Shown here: positions 1 through 8,700 of the stretch, in pieces | How the letters are laid out: each line of letters starts with the position of its first letter | Position numbering within the stretch: the stretch's first letter is position 1 | Origin: an uncultured Caryophanales bacterium | Lineage (GTDB): Bacteria > Bacillota_I > Bacilli_A > RF39 > UBA660 | Length of the DNA stretch: 34,022 bases | Direction of reading: 5' to 3' | Assembly (NCBI GenBank): GCA_947306705.1 | Contig: CAMZHD010000008.1 | Span: 1 to 34,022 of the forward strand | Notes under the pieces: generated by a model | Seen by the model: only the letters and a program-made list of their open reading frames with translations | What the model was told of the DNA's origin: nothing | Database searches by the model: none | Translations under genes and position numbers: made by a program

Positions 1-980
1 CTAATACTTCTTTCACTTTAGATTTAGGAGACAAATTTGATACCTCAAACGTAACAAGTATGGGTTCCATGTTTTCCAGTACTGGTTATTCTAATACTTC
101 TTTCACTTTAGATTTGAGAGACAAATTTGACACCTCAAACGTAACCAATATGAGTGGTATGTTTTATCTAACGGGTTACTCTAGTACATCTTTCACTTTA
201 GATTTAGGAGACAAATTTGATACCTCAAAAGTAACAAGTATGGATAATATGTTTAAAGAAACGGGGTATAAAAGTACAGTTTTCACACTGGATTTAGGAG
301 ACAAATTTGATACCTCAAACGTAACAAGTATGGGTGGTATGTTTTATCTAACGGGTTACTCTAGTACATCTTTCACTTTAGATTTAGGAGACAAATTTGA
401 TACCTCAAAAGTAACAAGTATGTCTCATATGTTTAATTCAACAGGTTATAGCAGTACCGTATTCACTTTGGATTTAGGAGACAAGTTTGATACCTCAAAC
501 GTAACAAGTATGGGTGGTATGTTTAATTTAACAGGTTATAGCAGTACCGTATTCACTTTAGATTTAGGAGACAAGTTTGATACCTCAAACGTAACAAATA
601 TGAGTGGTATGTTTAATTTAATAGGTTATAGCAGTACCGTGTTCACCTTAGATTTAGGAGACAAGTTTGATACATCGAATGTGATATCTATGGCTAATAT
701 GTTTTTTCGTACAGGTTATAACAGTACCGTATTCACTTTGGATTTAGGAGACAAATTTGATACCTCAAATGTGAAATCTATGTCTAATATGTTTTCTTCT
801 ACAGGTTATAACAGTACAGTATTCACTCTAGACTTAGGAGACAAATTTGATACATCAAATGTAAAAATTATGGATTTCATGTTTTCTGATACTGGTCACT
901 CTAGAACTTCTTTCACTTTGGATATATCTACTTTTGATTTTACTAATGTTACTTCTTATTATGGTATTTTTAATGGTTTT
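1..980 (+). repeat. 90-bp in-frame tandem repeat encoding DUF285 units
   Basis: The period is exactly 90 bases; for example the phrase coding FTLDLGDKFDTS recurs at 90-base steps. Positions 154-242 and 334-422 are identical over 89 bases, meaning copies two units apart were recently duplicated or homogenised. All copies keep frame. Confidence 0.9.
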
Positions 981-1088
981 AATACAACACAAACAATTTA
1001 TGTTAAAGATGCAAATGATCAGAACTGGGTTATTACCAATGGTGGAAATGCTAATCTTACTACTTCTAATGTATTAATTAAAACTTAA
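1..1088 (+). CDS. BspA/DUF285-type repeat surface protein, C-terminal part (5' end outside window)
   Basis: The reading frame is open from the first full codon at position 3, so the gene begins upstream of the window. The visible part has about eleven tandem 30-residue repeats (90 bases each) with a core like DKFDTSNVTSMGGMF followed by TGYSSTVFTLDLG. This is the pattern of the DUF285/BspA-like leucine-rich-repeat family: surface proteins of gut and oral bacteria and mycoplasmas forming an elongated solenoid. A divergent last unit (FTLDISTFDFTNVTSYYGIF) and a cap of about 40 residues end the protein. There is no C-terminal membrane segment or LPxTG-like signal, so any anchor must be N-terminal. 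The partner bound is unknown. The family call is confident; a role in adhesion is inference. Confidence 0.85.
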   Translation, partial: NTSFTLDLGDKFDTSNVTSMGSMFSSTGYSNTSFTLDLRDKFDTSNVTNMSGMFYLTGYSSTSFTLDLGDKFDTSKVTSMDNMFKETGYKSTVFTLDLGDKFDTSNVTSMGGMFYLTGYSSTSFTLDLGDKFDTSKVTSMSHMFNSTGYSSTVFTLDLGDKFDTSNVTSMGGMFNLTGYSSTVFTLDLGDKFDTSNVTNMSGMFNLIGYSSTVFTLDLGDKFDTSNVISMANMFFRTGYNSTVFTLDLGDKFDTSNVKSMSNMFSSTGYNSTVFTLDLGDKFDTSNVKIMDFMFSDTGHSRTSFTLDISTFDFTNVTSYYGIFNGFNTTQTIYVKDANDQNWVITNGGNANLTTSNVLIKT

Positions 1089-1110
1089 AAAGACCTTATG
1101 GTCTTTTTTT
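1087..1110. terminator. Bidirectional rho-independent terminator between convergent genes
   Basis: AAAAGACC, loop TTAT, GGTCTTTT with T-runs on both strands. It starts at the stop codon of the repeat protein and abuts the stop codon of the minus-strand regulator, so it can serve both convergent genes. Confidence 0.85.
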
Positions 1111-1744
1111 AGTAGTGTAATATTATTTTCTTTCCTATGATTTCAATGATTCCATCTTCTTTTAGATATTTGATTTCTCTCATCATGGCACTTCGATCTA
1201 CGGATAGGTAATTTGCTAGTTCTGTATAAGAAGTATTCATTTTAATGGTTTTGGATCCATCTTTTGTTTTCTTCTCTATATATTTGAAATAAGAGAGTAG
1301 TTTGTCTCTTGTAGTCTTTTTTGTGAGTAGTTCAATTCTTATGTTTCTAGTATTTAATTGTTCTGTTAGGATTTTGATTAGGTTTTTAATAAAGATGATG
1401 TAGAAATCATTTTTAAAGATTTCATCATTGGTGATTTGATTATATTCAATGAATGTGATTTCTGTATCTTCTTTTGTGATGCAGGAGATTCCTTCTTCTT
1501 GAATGGAGGAGGTTAGAGATCCAAATACTTCTCCTGTTTCTAATTCTTCTATGACGGTTTTATTTCCTGCATAATCTGTATAGATACATTCAATACTACC
1601 AGAGTCAATTAAAGCAATGAAATCTTCTCGGTTTACATTTGATAAGACATTTACATTTCGTTTAAATTTTTGCGTACTTGCCTTTAGAATTCTCTTTAAT
1701 TTCAACAATTCTTTTTCAGAAATATTTTCAAATAATTTTATCAT
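1109..1744 (-). CDS. Crp/Fnr-family transcriptional regulator
   Basis: A 211-residue two-domain protein. Residues 1 to about 115 look like a cyclic-nucleotide-binding-type beta barrel (FIALIDSGSIECIY, VIEELETGEVFGSL). A long dimerisation helix follows, then a C-terminal winged helix-turn-helix (TELANYLSVDRSAMMREI, LKEDGIIEI). It has only two cysteines, so the four-cysteine [4Fe-4S] site of true FNR is absent and the effector is unknown. The start is set at 1744 because AAGGTGAT lies just upstream; a longer frame to 1801 would begin upstream of the predicted transcription start. It is divergent from nrdD, with a perfect palindrome between them, so it probably controls nrdDG-dut and itself. Activation or repression is inferred from site geometry only. 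Confidence 0.88.
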   Translation of the reverse strand: MIKLFENISEKELLKLKRILKASTQKFKRNVNVLSNVNREDFIALIDSGSIECIYTDYAGNKTVIEELETGEVFGSLTSSIQEEGISCITKEDTEITFIEYNQITNDEIFKNDFYIIFIKNLIKILTEQLNTRNIRIELLTKKTTRDKLLSYFKYIEKKTKDGSKTIKMNTSYTELANYLSVDRSAMMREIKYLKEDGIIEIIGKKIILHY

Positions 1745-1763
1745 TTTTATCACCTTAAAAAAA

Positions 1764-1792
1764 ATTATAGCAAATAATGTAAAGTGTTGCAA
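1764..1792 (-). promoter_or_regulatory. Promoter of the Crp/Fnr-family regulator
   Basis: Read on the minus strand: TTGCAA (1792-1787), 17-base spacer, TATAAT (1769-1764). Predicted start near 1757, giving a 13-base leader with the ribosome site. The -35 lies inside the palindrome, which suggests autorepression. Confidence 0.75.
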
Positions 1793-1804
1793 ATGCAACA
1801 CTTT
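1781..1804. promoter_or_regulatory. Perfect palindromic operator in the divergent regulator/nrdD promoter region
   Basis: AAAGTGTTGC and its exact reverse complement GCAACACTTT are separated by AAAT. A dyad with a short central spacer is the usual Crp/Fnr operator form. Its centre (1792.5) is 41.5 bases upstream of the start predicted from the nrdD -10 element, the class II activator position, and it overlaps the -35 of the regulator's own promoter. Confidence 0.8.
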
Positions 1805-1818
1805 GTTTTGCTTTTTTA

Positions 1819-1834
1819 TGATATGATGATTTTA
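1819..1834 (+). promoter_or_regulatory. nrdD promoter (extended -10, no good -35)
   Basis: TGA-TATGAT: an extended -10 with hexamer at 1822-1827 and predicted start about 1834. No fitting -35 hexamer is present, as expected for an activator-dependent promoter. An alternative TATGAT at 1817-1822 cannot be excluded. Confidence 0.6.
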
Positions 1835-1862
1835 TAAAAAAATAAGAAAGAGGTCAAAGGTT

Positions 1863-4055
1863 ATGAAGGTTATCAAGAGAGATGGTCATGCGGTCGAATA
1901 CATGCCATCTAAAATCGAAGATGCCATCGAAAAAGCAAACTTGGAAGTGGAAGAAGAAGATAGGGCTTCTTCAACACAGATCAAAAACATTATCAAGTAT
2001 ATTGAACATTTAGGAAAAAAAAGAATCCTTGTAGAAGATATACAAGATATTATTGAAATGAAATTAATGAGTATTGGGAAGTTTGCTTTGGCAAAACAGT
2101 ATATTACGTATCGCTATCGAAGAGAGTTAGTGAGACGTAGTAATACGACTGATCAATCTATTAGAGAGTTGATTGATGGTGGTAGTGAATACTGGAATAC
2201 AGAGAATTCACACAAAGATGCAAAAGTAGTTACTACGCAGAGAGATTATTTAGCGGGAATTACAAGTACGGATATTACAAAGAGATTTTTGTTGCCGGAG
2301 GATATTGTAGAAGCTCATGAAGCGGGCATTATCCATTTTCATGATGCAGATTATTTTGCACAAAATGCATTACATAATTGTGATTTGATTAATCTGGAAG
2401 ATATGCTTCAAAATGGAACAAATATGAATGGTGTAATGATTGAAAAGCCTCATCGTTTTTTAACGGCTATGTCTATTTCTACGCAAATCATTACAGCAGT
2501 TACTTCTTCTCAATATGGAGGAGCAACGATTACTCTTACGCATTTAGCTCCTTTTGTTAGAAGTAGTAGAGAGTATTATGAAAAGAAGTATAAAGCAAGG
2601 AAATTATCAAAAGAACAAATTGAAAAGTTTGTGGAAGAAGATTTGAAAAAAGAAATTACAGATGGAGTACAAACATTCCAATATCAAATTAATTCTTTAA
2701 CCAATACTAATGGACAAGTTCCTTTCTTAAGTGTCAATATGTATTTAGGGGAGACAGACGAATATAAAGAAGAACTTGCGATGATTATTGAAGAAGTCTT
2801 AAAACAAAGAATTGAAGGAATGAAAAATGAAAAAGGAGTTTGGATTACTCCAGCATTCCCTAAACTTTTATATGTATTAGAAGAAGATAATATTCGACCA
2901 AAGAGTAAGTATTATTATCTTACAAAGTTAGCGGCTAAATGTACGGCAAAAAGAATGGTACCTGACTATATTTCTGAGAAAGTTATGAGAGAGTTAAAGA
3001 AAAATGAATTAGGAGAAGGGGATTGTTATCCATGTATGGGTTGTCGATCTTTCTTAACACCTGATAGAACCATTTCTCTTGGAAATATGGCAAAGGCAAA
3101 GAACTATGTTCCAGGTAAGGGAAAATATTATGGAAGATTTAATCAAGGAGTTGTTACTTTAAATCTTGTTGATGTTGCCTTAAGTAGCCATAAAGATATG
3201 GATGAGTTTTGGAAGATCATGGATGATCGTCTAGAGATTTGTCATCGTGCTTTACAATGTCGTCATAAGAGATTATCAAGAGTTACAAGTGATGTTGCGC
3301 CTATTTTATGGCAACATGGAGCTCTTGCGAGACTGGATAAAGGAGAATCTATTCATGAGTTATTACATCATGGATATTCTACGATTTCTCTTGGATATGC
3401 AGGACTTTATGAATGTGTGAAATATATGACTGGACATTCTCATACAGATAATGGAGAAGGAAAAGAATTTGGATTATCTGTTATGCAAAAGTTAAATGAT
3501 GCTTGTAAAGTTTGGAAAGAAGCAGAAGATATTGATTATTCTGTTTATGGAACTCCTATTGAATCTACAACGTATAAGTTTGCACAAGCTTTAAGAGATC
3601 GTTTTGGTGTCATTAAAGGAATTACCGATCGTGATTATATTACGAATAGTTATCATGTTCCTGTATTTGAAGAAATTGATGCTTTTACAAAGTTAAAATT
3701 AGAAAGTGAATTTCAAAAGTTAAGCCCTGGAGGAGCTATTTCTTATATTGAAACAGCTGATTTAAATCATAATATTGATTCTGTTCTAGAAGTCATTAAA
3801 TTTATCTATGACAATATTATGTATGCAGAATTAAATACAAAATCTGATTATTGCCAAGAATGTGGATTTGATGGAGAAATCTTAATTGATGAGAATTTAG
3901 AATGGTATTGTCCTAATTGTGGAAATCGTAATCATGATACTTTGAATGTTGCGAGAAGAACTTGTGGATATATTGGTAATAATTTCTGGAACCGTGGAAG
4001 AACCCAAGAAATTAAAGAAAGAGTTATTCACTTAGATAATAAGGATTTATCATGA
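1863..4055 (+). CDS. nrdD: Anaerobic (class III) ribonucleoside-triphosphate reductase
   Basis: Reduces ribonucleoside triphosphates to deoxyribonucleotides using an oxygen-sensitive glycyl radical. Residues 1 to about 90 form an ATP-cone (MKVIKRDGHAVEYMPSKIED, later YITYRYRRELVRR) for allosteric nucleotide sensing. The catalytic domain has conserved Cys173 (HNCDL) and a CMGC cluster at residues 391-394. The C-terminus has a zinc ribbon (Cys664, Cys667, Cys683, Cys686) and the glycyl-radical motif RTCGYIG, with the probable radical glycine at 702. Length (730 residues) is normal and all key residues are present. AGAAAGAGG ends 9 bases before the ATG. The TGA stop overlaps the nrdG start as ATGA, indicating translational coupling. 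Confidence 0.97.
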   Translation: MKVIKRDGHAVEYMPSKIEDAIEKANLEVEEEDRASSTQIKNIIKYIEHLGKKRILVEDIQDIIEMKLMSIGKFALAKQYITYRYRRELVRRSNTTDQSIRELIDGGSEYWNTENSHKDAKVVTTQRDYLAGITSTDITKRFLLPEDIVEAHEAGIIHFHDADYFAQNALHNCDLINLEDMLQNGTNMNGVMIEKPHRFLTAMSISTQIITAVTSSQYGGATITLTHLAPFVRSSREYYEKKYKARKLSKEQIEKFVEEDLKKEITDGVQTFQYQINSLTNTNGQVPFLSVNMYLGETDEYKEELAMIIEEVLKQRIEGMKNEKGVWITPAFPKLLYVLEEDNIRPKSKYYYLTKLAAKCTAKRMVPDYISEKVMRELKKNELGEGDCYPCMGCRSFLTPDRTISLGNMAKAKNYVPGKGKYYGRFNQGVVTLNLVDVALSSHKDMDEFWKIMDDRLEICHRALQCRHKRLSRVTSDVAPILWQHGALARLDKGESIHELLHHGYSTISLGYAGLYECVKYMTGHSHTDNGEGKEFGLSVMQKLNDACKVWKEAEDIDYSVYGTPIESTTYKFAQALRDRFGVIKGITDRDYITNSYHVPVFEEIDAFTKLKLESEFQKLSPGGAISYIETADLNHNIDSVLEVIKFIYDNIMYAELNTKSDYCQECGFDGEILIDENLEWYCPNCGNRNHDTLNVARRTCGYIGNNFWNRGRTQEIKERVIHLDNKDLS

Positions 4056-4543
4056 GATACAATAAGATTCGTAAGATGGATATTTCGAATGGACCAGGGG
4101 TTCGAATTTCTATCTTCTTTCAAGGATGTCATTTTCATTGTAAGGGATGTTTTAATACAGAAGCTTGGGATTTTAATCAAGGATTAGAATTTGGAGAAAA
4201 AGAAATTGAAACGATATTAGAACTAGCTAAAGAAGATTATATTAGTGGGTTATCTATCTTAGGAGGAGAACCAATGCATCCTAAAAATATAGAAGGAACT
4301 ATGGAACTTGCGAAGAAGTTTAAAGAAGTTTATCCAAAGAAAAGTGTTTGGGTATGGAGTGGTTTCTTGTATGATGATTTAAAAGAAAAAGAAGTTTTAA
4401 ATTATGTGGATGTTTTAGTAGATGGACAATTTCAAGAAGATTTACGGAATCCTAATCTAAAATGGAGAGGTTCTTCTAATCAAAGAGTGATTGATATTCC
4501 TAAAACGAAAAAGAATAAAAAGATAGAATTATTTTGTGAATAG
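4052..4543 (+). CDS. nrdG: Anaerobic ribonucleotide reductase-activating radical-SAM protein
   Basis: Radical SAM activase that installs the glycyl radical on NrdD. The CxxxCxxC motif (Cys26, Cys30, Cys33 in GCHFHCKGCFN) binds a [4Fe-4S] cluster with S-adenosylmethionine, and LGGEPM near residue 75 fits the SAM-binding GGE motif. At 163 residues it has the usual compact NrdG size. The ATG overlaps the nrdD stop by 4 bases, so the two are cotranscribed and translationally coupled. Confidence 0.95.
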   Translation: MRYNKIRKMDISNGPGVRISIFFQGCHFHCKGCFNTEAWDFNQGLEFGEKEIETILELAKEDYISGLSILGGEPMHPKNIEGTMELAKKFKEVYPKKSVWVWSGFLYDDLKEKEVLNYVDVLVDGQFQEDLRNPNLKWRGSSNQRVIDIPKTKKNKKIELFCE

Positions 4544-4552
4544 GAGGTTTAT

Positions 4553-5017
4553 ATGAAAAAAACTAGAGGATTTGAAATATGTAAAGGTTTTGAAGATAAA
4601 GAGATTCATTTACCAGAGAGAAAGACAAAACATTCCACTGGATATGATTTTGAATGTGCAGAGGATACGGTTGTGCCAAAATATGAACCTGGGATGAATC
4701 CTACTTTGATACCTACTGGAATTAAGGTATATATGATGGATGACGAGGTTTTATATTTATATAATAGAAGTTCTAATCCTAAGAAAAAAGGTTTAATTCT
4801 TGCGAACAGTGTAGGGGTTATCGATAAAGATTATTATGGAAATCCTGATAATGATGGTCATATAATGTTTGCTTTTTACAATAATAAAGAAGAAGACATT
4901 ATTGTGAAAAAAGGAGAAGCCATAGGACAAGGAGTATTCCAAAAGTATTTATTAGTCGATCATGATCAAGCATCTGGAGAGAGGGCCGGTGGATTTGGAT
5001 CTACTGATAAAAAATAG
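4553..5017 (+). CDS. dut: dUTP diphosphatase (trimeric dUTPase family)
   Basis: Hydrolyses dUTP to dUMP and pyrophosphate, limiting uracil in DNA and supplying dUMP for dTMP synthesis. All five motifs of the trimeric all-beta family are visible in 154 residues: STGYDF (28-33), NRSSNP (71-76), GVIDKDYYG (88-96, Asp91 the expected catalytic base), GEAIGQ (121-126) and the C-terminal glycine-rich RAGGFGST (144-151). AGGAGG lies 5 bases before the ATG and 9 bases separate it from nrdG, so it likely ends the nrdDG transcript; no clear terminator follows. Motif 2 is followed by KKKG, with insertions compared with short bacterial enzymes. Confidence 0.93.
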   Translation: MKKTRGFEICKGFEDKEIHLPERKTKHSTGYDFECAEDTVVPKYEPGMNPTLIPTGIKVYMMDDEVLYLYNRSSNPKKKGLILANSVGVIDKDYYGNPDNDGHIMFAFYNNKEEDIIVKKGEAIGQGVFQKYLLVDHDQASGERAGGFGSTDKK

Positions 5018-5021
5018 AGAA

Positions 5022-5050
5022 TTGATTTTCTTTTGTTAATTTTGTACAAT
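5022..5050 (+). promoter_or_regulatory. Sigma-A-type promoter upstream of the 5075 gene
   Basis: TTGATT, 17-base spacer, TACAAT; predicted start about 5057. It rules out the upstream in-frame ATG at 5033 as the start for this transcript. Confidence 0.75.
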
Positions 5051-5074
5051 GAGTATGAAAGATTTGGTGTTACT

Positions 5075-5608
5075 ATGAAACATATGAAAAAGAATGTTAA
5101 AATCATTGGGTGTTGTATTTTACTTGTATTAGTACTTGTTTGTGGATTTGTAGTTTTCCACAAGAGAACTCCTAAAATACAACTTACAAATGAATTAAAA
5201 CAAGAACTTAGAAGTATGATTCCTACTCATTGTGGGGGATATGATGAAGAGTTATATCAAAATAAAAAAATAAGTCCTAGTGAATTATCTTCTAAATCAC
5301 AAGAAGATTGTGTTTCAAAAGAAGTACATTTAACTTTTTATAAGGAAAAAGAATGGAAAGTTAAAAAGAATAAAGTTTACTTACAAGATGCAATCTTAAT
5401 CTATTCGATTAGTGGTGAAGGAGAGAATAAAGTTCATTGGGCTAATCAATATAATGATTTCCGGGAAGAGAAAAATGTTCAATTAAAACATGGAAATATT
5501 ATTAGTCCTGAAGATAAATCTTTTGAACAATATGGGAAGGTTTATCAATATACATTTGAAAAGAAAAAAGATTCGTTTGAATTGATAAGCATTGAAGAAA
5601 TGAAATAA
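5075..5608 (+). CDS. Small membrane-anchored protein of unknown function
   Basis: I do not recognise the family. The 177-residue product starts MKHMKKNVKIIGC, has one membrane segment (about residues 9-29) and an outward-facing hydrophilic domain with paired cysteines (HCGGYDEEL and EDCVSKE) that could form a disulfide. The start at 5075 is preferred over the in-frame ATG at 5033, which precedes the predicted transcription start. The ribosome site (GGTG) is weak. It follows dut closely but has its own promoter and terminator, so a link to nucleotide metabolism is not implied. Confidence 0.7.
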   Translation: MKHMKKNVKIIGCCILLVLVLVCGFVVFHKRTPKIQLTNELKQELRSMIPTHCGGYDEELYQNKKISPSELSSKSQEDCVSKEVHLTFYKEKEWKVKKNKVYLQDAILIYSISGEGENKVHWANQYNDFREEKNVQLKHGNIISPEDKSFEQYGKVYQYTFEKKKDSFELISIEEMK

Positions 5609-5634
5609 CAATACCTATTGGTATTGTTTTTTTT
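5608..5634 (+). terminator. Rho-independent terminator
   Basis: ACAATACC, loop TATT, GGTATTGT followed by a run of T; it begins at the stop codon of the preceding gene. Confidence 0.88.
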
Positions 5635-5653
5635 AGAAATTTCAATTCATAAA

Positions 5654-5682
5654 TTTACAAAAGGAATAGAGTTTGCTACAAT
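5654..5682 (+). promoter_or_regulatory. Promoter of the MucBP-like giant surface protein
   Basis: TTTACA, 17-base spacer, TACAAT; predicted start about 5689, only 14 bases before the chosen ATG. The leader is almost entirely the ribosome site GAGGTGG. Confidence 0.75.
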
Positions 5683-5702
5683 ATATAATAGAGGTGGTAT
5701 GG

Positions 5703-8700
5703 ATGACAACAAGGAAAAAAGTTATCGTTGGATTTTCTGTTGTATTTCTTGTTTTATTATCTTTTTTAGGGGTAATGAAATGGAGAGAATATTTAAAAAC
5801 GTCTATTACGAGTGATAATAGAATTAAATTAGAAAGGTATTATTATGACCCTGCACCCGTATTTGAAATAGATGAATCAAATGCAGAACAGGTATATGTT
5901 AATAAATCGGTTTATATTGATGATAGTGAATCCGAAGATCGTTTTCACATCACATTAATGAGTTATAATCCTATTCTTAGTATGAGCCCTTTTACGGCTG
6001 CGACTACTGGTGGAATTCATTTCTCAGATGATATGGGACAGGGAGTTGAATTTGGAGCATTAGAGTCATTGGTAGTAGATGGTGTGGAAGATACCAATTT
6101 CACAGTTAATACTGATGAGAGCACCTATTATACTTTTGCTAATTATCCAAATATGGGGGTTTATTCATCTGGAGATAATCTTGTATGGGATATTCCAGAT
6201 GAATATGCGGGGCACGTGTTTGCATTAAATTATTATGTGGTTCCTTATTATATTGATTATTGGGAAGATGCTCCTTATGTTAATGATTTTACAAGAGCAG
6301 GAATGATAGAGTCCAATTATGGATGTTCTGCTTCTTATATTTTAACGAATCCAAGTTCTTATGTTGCTATTAATGAACAAAAGGATTCACTAGATGATAA
6401 TTATTTCTGGGAAGATTATAATGATTATTCTCAAGTAGATTATTCTCGTTTATCTTCTTACGATGGAGAGGGTAATGAAGTTACAGTTGAGTTAGGAAAT
6501 AGAGGATATCTTTATTACTATGGTGCGTTTACGGTTACAACTTATTATGAAGGATTGGATGATCCTGTAGATGAGTATGAAGAACAATACTATTATGGAG
6601 AAAACTATTGTGGTAATGATGAACCAGACTTTATCTTAGATGATCCAGATGCTTATACACTTGATTCTATTGAAAATTCTAATGGAACTGAGAATCTATG
6701 CGGTACGATTGATGGAGACGATATTTATATTACATTAACATATGAACCTGGAGGTAGTGGGGGACAAAAATTACATTATGTTTTCTACTATATTGAAGAT
6801 ATTAATATTCTTTCTACCGTACAAGGAGAAGCTTCTAAGAATAGTGAAGTTTGTCCACCAAAGAAAACTTTCCCTGGTTATACATATATAACAGATATTG
6901 ATGAATGCTATCAATTGGAATATGATTATGAAGAATTCTATATTGAGTTAGAAAAACAAAATGTAACTCAATATACAGTTACTACGTATTATTATGATTT
7001 AAATGGAAATCAAATAAGGACTCCTGTTGTGGATACTTATAATGATGGAGATGAATATTATGCAATTCCTTATCCAATCGATGATTATGAGTTAGATTCT
7101 GATTCTGGAAATATTGATGGAATTGTTCATGGTAATATAAGTGTTTATTTCTACTATCGTTATACTGGTGGGGGAGGTTCTGATCCAGAAACTGCTACTG
7201 TACAAGTTGATTATGTAGATGAAAATAATACACCAATCGCTTCTTCTCTTAATACAACTGTAGATAAAACTTCTACTACTTGTTATAATCCGACTACGAT
7301 TCAGGGATATGAATTTGTAAATACTACAGGAGATGCTGCATGTTTAACTGGTAATAAAGATTCTTATCATATTATTCACCATTATCGTTCTACTGCTAAG
7401 ACGGTAACTGTATATTATTATGATGAAAATAATAATCCAGTTCATGATAGTACTTCTAGTACTTATGCTATGGGAGCAACTTACAATGTAACAGTATTAG
7501 ATATTCTAAATTATGACTATTCTCATCATGGACCAAATGATATTACTGGTACTGTTACGGATAATATAGATGTTTATTTGTACTATACAAAGAAGACTTC
7601 TGTTATTACATTGAATTATTACTTTGATGGATATTTAAATGCAGCAGAAACAGTGGATGCCTATTATGGAGATCCTTATGATGTAACAAGTTATCAAAGA
7701 GATTATCCTAGTTATAGTTTTACTCGTAAGACTGGTGATGATTTAACAGGAACTGTTAATAAACCTACTTATACGATTAATTTCTATTATGTTACGAAGA
7801 CTGCTAACTTCTCAATTCATTATTACTTTGATGGAGTTAATACAACGAATGAGTCTCTTACTATGAATTATAGAGAAGCTTATGATTTAACAAGTTATCA
7901 AAGAACTTATGATAATTATAATTTTGATCATAAGAGTGGTGATGACTTGACGGGTACGGTTAATAAAGATAATTATTCTGTTAGTTTCTATTATGTTAAG
8001 AAAACTGCTACAATTACGGTTCATACCGTATTCATGGGAGAAAATGAAACAAACGAAACAATTACAGTTAACTACGGAGATCCTTATGATGTAACAAGTT
8101 ATAAGAAAACGTATACAGGATACTCATTCTATAATCAAGATGGAGATCCATTAACGGGTACTGTTTCTAAAGATACTTATCAAATTAACTTATATTATCA
8201 AAGAAATTCTGCAACAATCAGTATTCATTATTTCTTTGATGGAGTAGATACTTCTACTGAGACCGTTGCGGTTACTTATGGATCTGAATATAACGTTCTA
8301 AGTTATATGAGAGAGTATCCAAACTATCGATTTGATCATTTTGATGGAGATGATTTAACCGGTACAGTAAATAAAGATAATTATGTTATTAACTTATACT
8401 ATGTTAAGAAGACGGCAACAATTACGATTCATACAATCTTTGCTAGTGAAAGTGAGAATACAGAAACTCTTACGGTTAATTATGGAGATCCTTATGATGT
8501 AACAAGTTATAAACGTACTTATGAAGAATATTCTTTCTATAGTCAAGAAGGAGATCCTCTAACGGGTACGGTTTCAAAAGATAATTATTCTATTACTTTA
8601 TATTATGTAAGACGTGGAGTTAATATTACAGTTTCCTTTGTAGATGAGAATAATCATTCTATACGTTCTTCTGAAGTGATTTCTGTTCCATATCATGATA

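Noticed and set aside
1-980. Regular 90-base repeats resembling a CRISPR or satellite array
   Set aside because: The unit is wholly coding, keeps frame without stops and has no unique spacers; it is a DUF285 protein repeat.
1745-1801. N-terminal extension of the Crp/Fnr-family regulator from an ATG at 1801
   Set aside because: It would start upstream of the predicted transcription start and inside the palindrome; ATG 1744 has a good ribosome site.
4052-4055. Mycoplasma-like genetic code (UGA as Trp), suggested by AT-richness and DUF285 repeats
   Set aside because: nrdD ends in TGA at the expected length for the family, and Trp is encoded by TGG throughout.
5033-5074. Upstream ATG for the small membrane protein
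   Set aside because: It lies between the -35 and -10 of a 17-base-spaced promoter, ahead of the expected start of the RNA.
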